Of a stretch of 16,236 nucleotides of DNA, positions 14,376 through 16,236 are shown piece by piece. Location of the stretch: the NCBI GenBank assembly GCA_902496845.1, contig CABVCJ010000045.1, positions 1 to 16,236 of the forward strand, in the 5' to 3' direction. The DNA comes from an uncultured Collinsella sp. Its GTDB lineage: Bacteria; Actinomycetota; Coriobacteriia; Coriobacteriales; Coriobacteriaceae. Position 1 is the stretch's first letter; every line of letters begins with the position of its first letter. Made by a program: the position numbers and the translations under genes. The notes beneath the pieces are model-generated. The model made no database searches. It was not told where the DNA came from and saw only the letters and a list, made by a program, of their open reading frames with translations.

Positions 14376-15659
14376 ATGTCACTTGCAACTCAGCAATCGC
14401 TCGAATCCCATTACGTTATGCATACCTTTGGTCGCTCGCCGGTAGAGTTTGTCGAAGGTCACGGTATGAAGCTCGTCGGTGACGATGGTCGTGAGTATCT
14501 CGACTTTCTCGCTGGTATCGGTGTGTGCAGCCTTGGCCACGGCAACCCTGCAGTGCTCTCGGCGCTCGAGGCTCAGACCAAAAAGCTTCTGCATGTGTCT
14601 AACTACTTCTACATCGAGCAGCGTGGACAGGTCGCGGCGCTGCTGTCCAAGCTTGCCAACGACGACGTAGATGGTGCGTGCGTGCTGGCCGATGCCATTG
14701 CCGCCGGCGATGAGACCACGGCCGCTGCGCTCGGTGCCCCGGCTGCGGACGAGCAGGTGTGGGAGACGTTCTTTGCCAATTCTGGTGCCGAAGCCAACGA
14801 GGGCTCGATGAAGCTCGCGCGTCTGTACGCCAAGCGTGCTGGTAACGGCGGCAACACCATCGTATGCATGCGTGGCGGCTTCCACGGCCGTACGCTCGAG
14901 ACCATTGCCGCCACCATGCAGGATTGGCTACAGGACAGTTTCCGTCCGCTGCCGGGTGGCTTTGTGGCCTGTACGCCCAACGATGTCGACGAACTGCGTT
15001 CGATCTTTAAGCAGCTGGGAAGTGAGGTCTGCGCCGTCATGCTCGAGCCGATTCAGGGCGAGAGCGGCGTGCACCCCATGACCGAGGAGTTTATGGCGGC
15101 GGCGCGCGACTTGGCACACGAGGTGGGCGCCGTTCTTATCGCCGACGAGGTCCAGTGTGGCATCTTCCGCTCCGGCAAGTCGTTTGCATTCCAGACCTAT
15201 GGCGTGGAGCCCGACATTATGAGCCTTGCCAAGGGCATCGCCGATGGCGTGCCCATGGGTGCCGTGGTGGCAAAGAAGGAGATCGCCGACGTGTTTAAGC
15301 CGGGTGACCACGGCTCGACCTTTGGCGGTAGCTGCTTGGCTGTCGCGGCGTGCGCCGCGACGCTCTCTGCGCTCGTGCGCGGCGATTTTGCCGAGCATGC
15401 TGCCAAGGTGGGTGCTTATATGGAGCAGGCGCTGGCTAAGCTTCCGCATGTGGTAGAGGTGCGTGGTCGCGGCCTGATGCTCGGCTGCGATCTGGACGAT
15501 GCCGCGGGTGATGCACACGACGTTGTGGCCCGTGCATTGGGGGCTGGTGCCGTGATCAACGCTACAGGCGCACATACGCTGCGCTTCCTTCCGCCGCTCG
15601 TGTGCGAAGAGGCCGACGTGGACAGCCTAATCGAGATCCTGTCGGACGTTTTGGCCTAG
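14376..15659 (+). CDS. argD: Acetylornithine aminotransferase
   Basis: A 427-aa PLP-dependent class-III aminotransferase that converts N-acetylglutamate semialdehyde and glutamate to N-acetylornithine. The PLP lysine is K286 in SLAKGIADGVPMGA. D258 of DEVQCG contacts the cofactor. GAEANE (137-142), GGFHGRT (167-173) and the phosphate-contact region GSTFGGSCLA (313-322) are present. GAAAGG precedes the ATG at 14376; an earlier in-frame ATG at 14319 adds residues without similarity. Compared with typical ArgD (about 390-400 aa) there is an extra acidic, alanine-rich block at about 95-126, just before FFANSGAEANE. It is the last gene of the cluster; a terminator follows within 30 nt. Confidence 0.96.
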   Translation: MSLATQQSLESHYVMHTFGRSPVEFVEGHGMKLVGDDGREYLDFLAGIGVCSLGHGNPAVLSALEAQTKKLLHVSNYFYIEQRGQVAALLSKLANDDVDGACVLADAIAAGDETTAAALGAPAADEQVWETFFANSGAEANEGSMKLARLYAKRAGNGGNTIVCMRGGFHGRTLETIAATMQDWLQDSFRPLPGGFVACTPNDVDELRSIFKQLGSEVCAVMLEPIQGESGVHPMTEEFMAAARDLAHEVGAVLIADEVQCGIFRSGKSFAFQTYGVEPDIMSLAKGIADGVPMGAVVAKKEIADVFKPGDHGSTFGGSCLAVAACAATLSALVRGDFAEHAAKVGAYMEQALAKLPHVVEVRGRGLMLGCDLDDAAGDAHDVVARALGAGAVINATGAHTLRFLPPLVCEEADVDSLIEILSDVLA

Positions 15660-15686
15660 CGAGAGTAAAACATAGCCAGTTTGAAC

Positions 15687-15745
15687 GGGTTCCAGATTGT
15701 CGGTGCGTCATTTGATGCATCTTTGGACGGTCTGGAACCCTTTTT
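15687..15745 (+). terminator. Intrinsic terminator of the arg operon
   Basis: A perfect 10-bp stem, GGGTTCCAGA (15687-15696) and TCTGGAACCC (15731-15740), is followed by TTTTT. The unusually long 34-nt loop holds an inner stem, TGCGTC-ATTT-GATGCA. It lies 27 nt after the argD stop. Confidence 0.88.
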
Positions 15746-15777
15746 GCCGTAAATCTACAATGGTCAGGAGAGTCTCT

Positions 15778-15992
15778 GGACAAAAAATGCCAAATATGAG
15801 TACTGTCACCAGTTGAATCTCATATGAAACCGACTATTTAGGATTAGTTAGACCACACATGTTCAATTTTGTTAGTGGAAAACTAGTAGCAAAGGCTTCA
15901 AATCGCTGATTCAAGGCTAGATTTACCCAGTCATATCCAAATACCGCTGCTACAAAATTAGTAACAGTACTCATTTTTGCCATTTTTTGGCC
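15778..15992. mobile_element. AT-rich foldback element with terminal inverted repeats (MITE-like candidate)
   Basis: Imperfect 32-bp inverted repeats lie at 15778-15809 and 15961-15992 (28 of 32 bases match). The shared core is AAAAAATG-CAAA-ATGAGTACTGT. The 215-bp unit is clearly more AT-rich than the rest of the window and holds no transposase. No target-site duplication is evident. It may be a non-autonomous element or a relic of two inverted copies of a longer repeat. Confidence 0.55.
15834..15983 (-). CDS. Small hypothetical ORF within the foldback element
   Basis: This is a 49-codon reading frame starting MAKMSTVTNF at the right-hand inverted repeat and ending inside the element. The left repeat in the other direction starts in the same way (MPNMSTVTS) but stops at once. 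There is no convincing ribosome-binding site and no recognised domain. It may be the broken 5' end of a repeated gene, or chance. I doubt it is a functional gene. Confidence 0.15.
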   Translation of the reverse strand: MAKMSTVTNFVAAVFGYDWVNLALNQRFEAFATSFPLTKLNMCGLTNPK

Positions 15993-16017
15993 ACGGCCTT
16001 TGCGACAGACGTGCTGA

Positions 16018-16052
16018 CGGGTTCGAATCCCATGCGCTGGGCACAAAAAAGA
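16018..16052 (+). repeat. tRNA 3'-end-like direct repeat, copy 1
   Basis: CGGGTTCGAATCCC (T-arm and loop) is followed by ATGCGCTGGGCAC and AAAAAAGA. The TTCGAAT loop and the CTGGGCA end recall the 3' end of a tRNA such as tRNA-Leu, but no 5' half is present upstream and the T-stem contains a C-A mismatch. The copy at 16202-16236 differs by one base. Confidence 0.6.
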
Positions 16053-16074
16053 AAGGCCTCCAGTGATGGAGACC
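16045..16074 (-). terminator. Minus-strand intrinsic terminator-like hairpin
   Basis: Read on the minus strand, GGTCTCC-ATCACT-GGAGGCC (16074-16055, one mismatch) is followed by TTTCTTTTTT. It lies just downstream of a minus-strand tRNA 3'-end fragment (16086-16103), as a normal tRNA terminator would. Confidence 0.55.
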
Positions 16075-16085
16075 TAACAAATCAG

Positions 16086-16103
16086 TGGTGGACGATGAGG
16101 GAT
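16086..16103 (-). pseudogene. tRNA 3'-end remnant
   Basis: On the minus strand ATCCCTCATCGTCCACCA reads as the last T-arm bases, the acceptor strand and a CCA end. The rest of a tRNA (GGTTCGA and everything 5' of it) is missing; the sequence changes abruptly at 16104. Confidence 0.45.
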
Positions 16104-16201
16104 GTCCGCGTGCGGCTTCGCCGCCCGCCCTCGCTTCGGGCCTACGGCCCTCGCGTGCTGCGCTGGAAAACGCTTCGCGTTTCCTCAGCTCCGCACTCTG
16201 T
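16104..16201. other. GC-rich cluster of small hairpins between tRNA-like pieces
   Basis: Several TTC-looped stems occur in a row: GCGGC-TTC-GCCGC (16112-16124), GCCC..GGGC around 16127-16141, and GGAAAACGC-TTC-GCGTTTCC (16165-16184, one bulge). No credible coding frame is present. It resembles a repetitive filler joining tRNA fragments; the function is unknown. Confidence 0.4.
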
Positions 16202-16236
16202 CGGGTTCGAATCCCATGCACTGGGCACAAAAAAGA
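16202..16236 (+). repeat. tRNA 3'-end-like direct repeat, copy 2
   Basis: This is the second copy of the 35-bp unit at 16018-16052, with CACTGGGCAC in place of CGCTGGGCAC. Upstream bases of the two copies are unrelated, so identity starts at the T-stem. It runs to the end of the window and may continue. Confidence 0.6.

Noticed and set aside
16018..16052. Complete tRNA gene on the plus strand
   Set aside because: No D-arm, anticodon arm or 5' acceptor strand can be found upstream, and the T-stem has a mismatch; only a 3'-end-like fragment is supported.
15958..16230. 90-codon minus-strand frame (contains HGIRTRQ and AWDSNP)
   Set aside because: It is a translation of tRNA-like repeats and hairpins; such peptides are a known type of annotation artefact.
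16018..16236. CRISPR array
   Set aside because: There are only two repeat units, far apart, with tRNA-like sequence and no cas genes.

Overview
The window is high-GC bacterial DNA with Actinobacteria-type gene content. The protein style, the fused ECF ATPase and the long extragenic palindromes suggest a gut Coriobacteriia relative, most likely Collinsella. That taxonomic call is inference from impression and was not tested by a search.

Region 1 (1-3364) holds two divergent hydrolases: an M20-type amidohydrolase on the minus strand and a YtcJ-like metal-dependent amidohydrolase on the plus strand, which ends in a clear intrinsic terminator. Region 2 (3365-5890) is the groES-groEL chaperonin operon, bracketed by two very long nested palindromes (3407-3601 and 5744-5886) of shared architecture but mostly different sequence. 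Region 3 (5890-10514) is a riboflavin-uptake operon. An FMN riboswitch precedes ribU, a fused double ATPase (ecfA1-ecfA2) and ecfT, whose reading frames overlap. Two tandem pyridoxamine-phosphate-oxidase-fold (flavin-binding family) genes follow. Region 4 (10515-15745) is the arginine cluster argC-argJ-argB-argD. It is preceded by two ARG-box-like operators 21 bp apart, centre to centre, and closed by a strong terminator, with no argF in the window. Region 5 (15746-16236) has no convincing gene. It holds an AT-rich 215-bp element with 32-bp imperfect terminal inverted repeats, then a mosaic of tRNA 3'-end-like fragments, including a 35-bp direct repeat that resembles attachment-site debris.

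Most of the window is housekeeping. FMN-controlled riboflavin uptake feeds flavin enzymes, two of which may sit in the same transcript. argC, argJ, argB and argD give the acetyl-cycle route from glutamate to ornithine under probable ArgR control. The least explained features are the two long palindromes around groESL, the foldback element after argD and the tRNA-end mosaic at the right edge.
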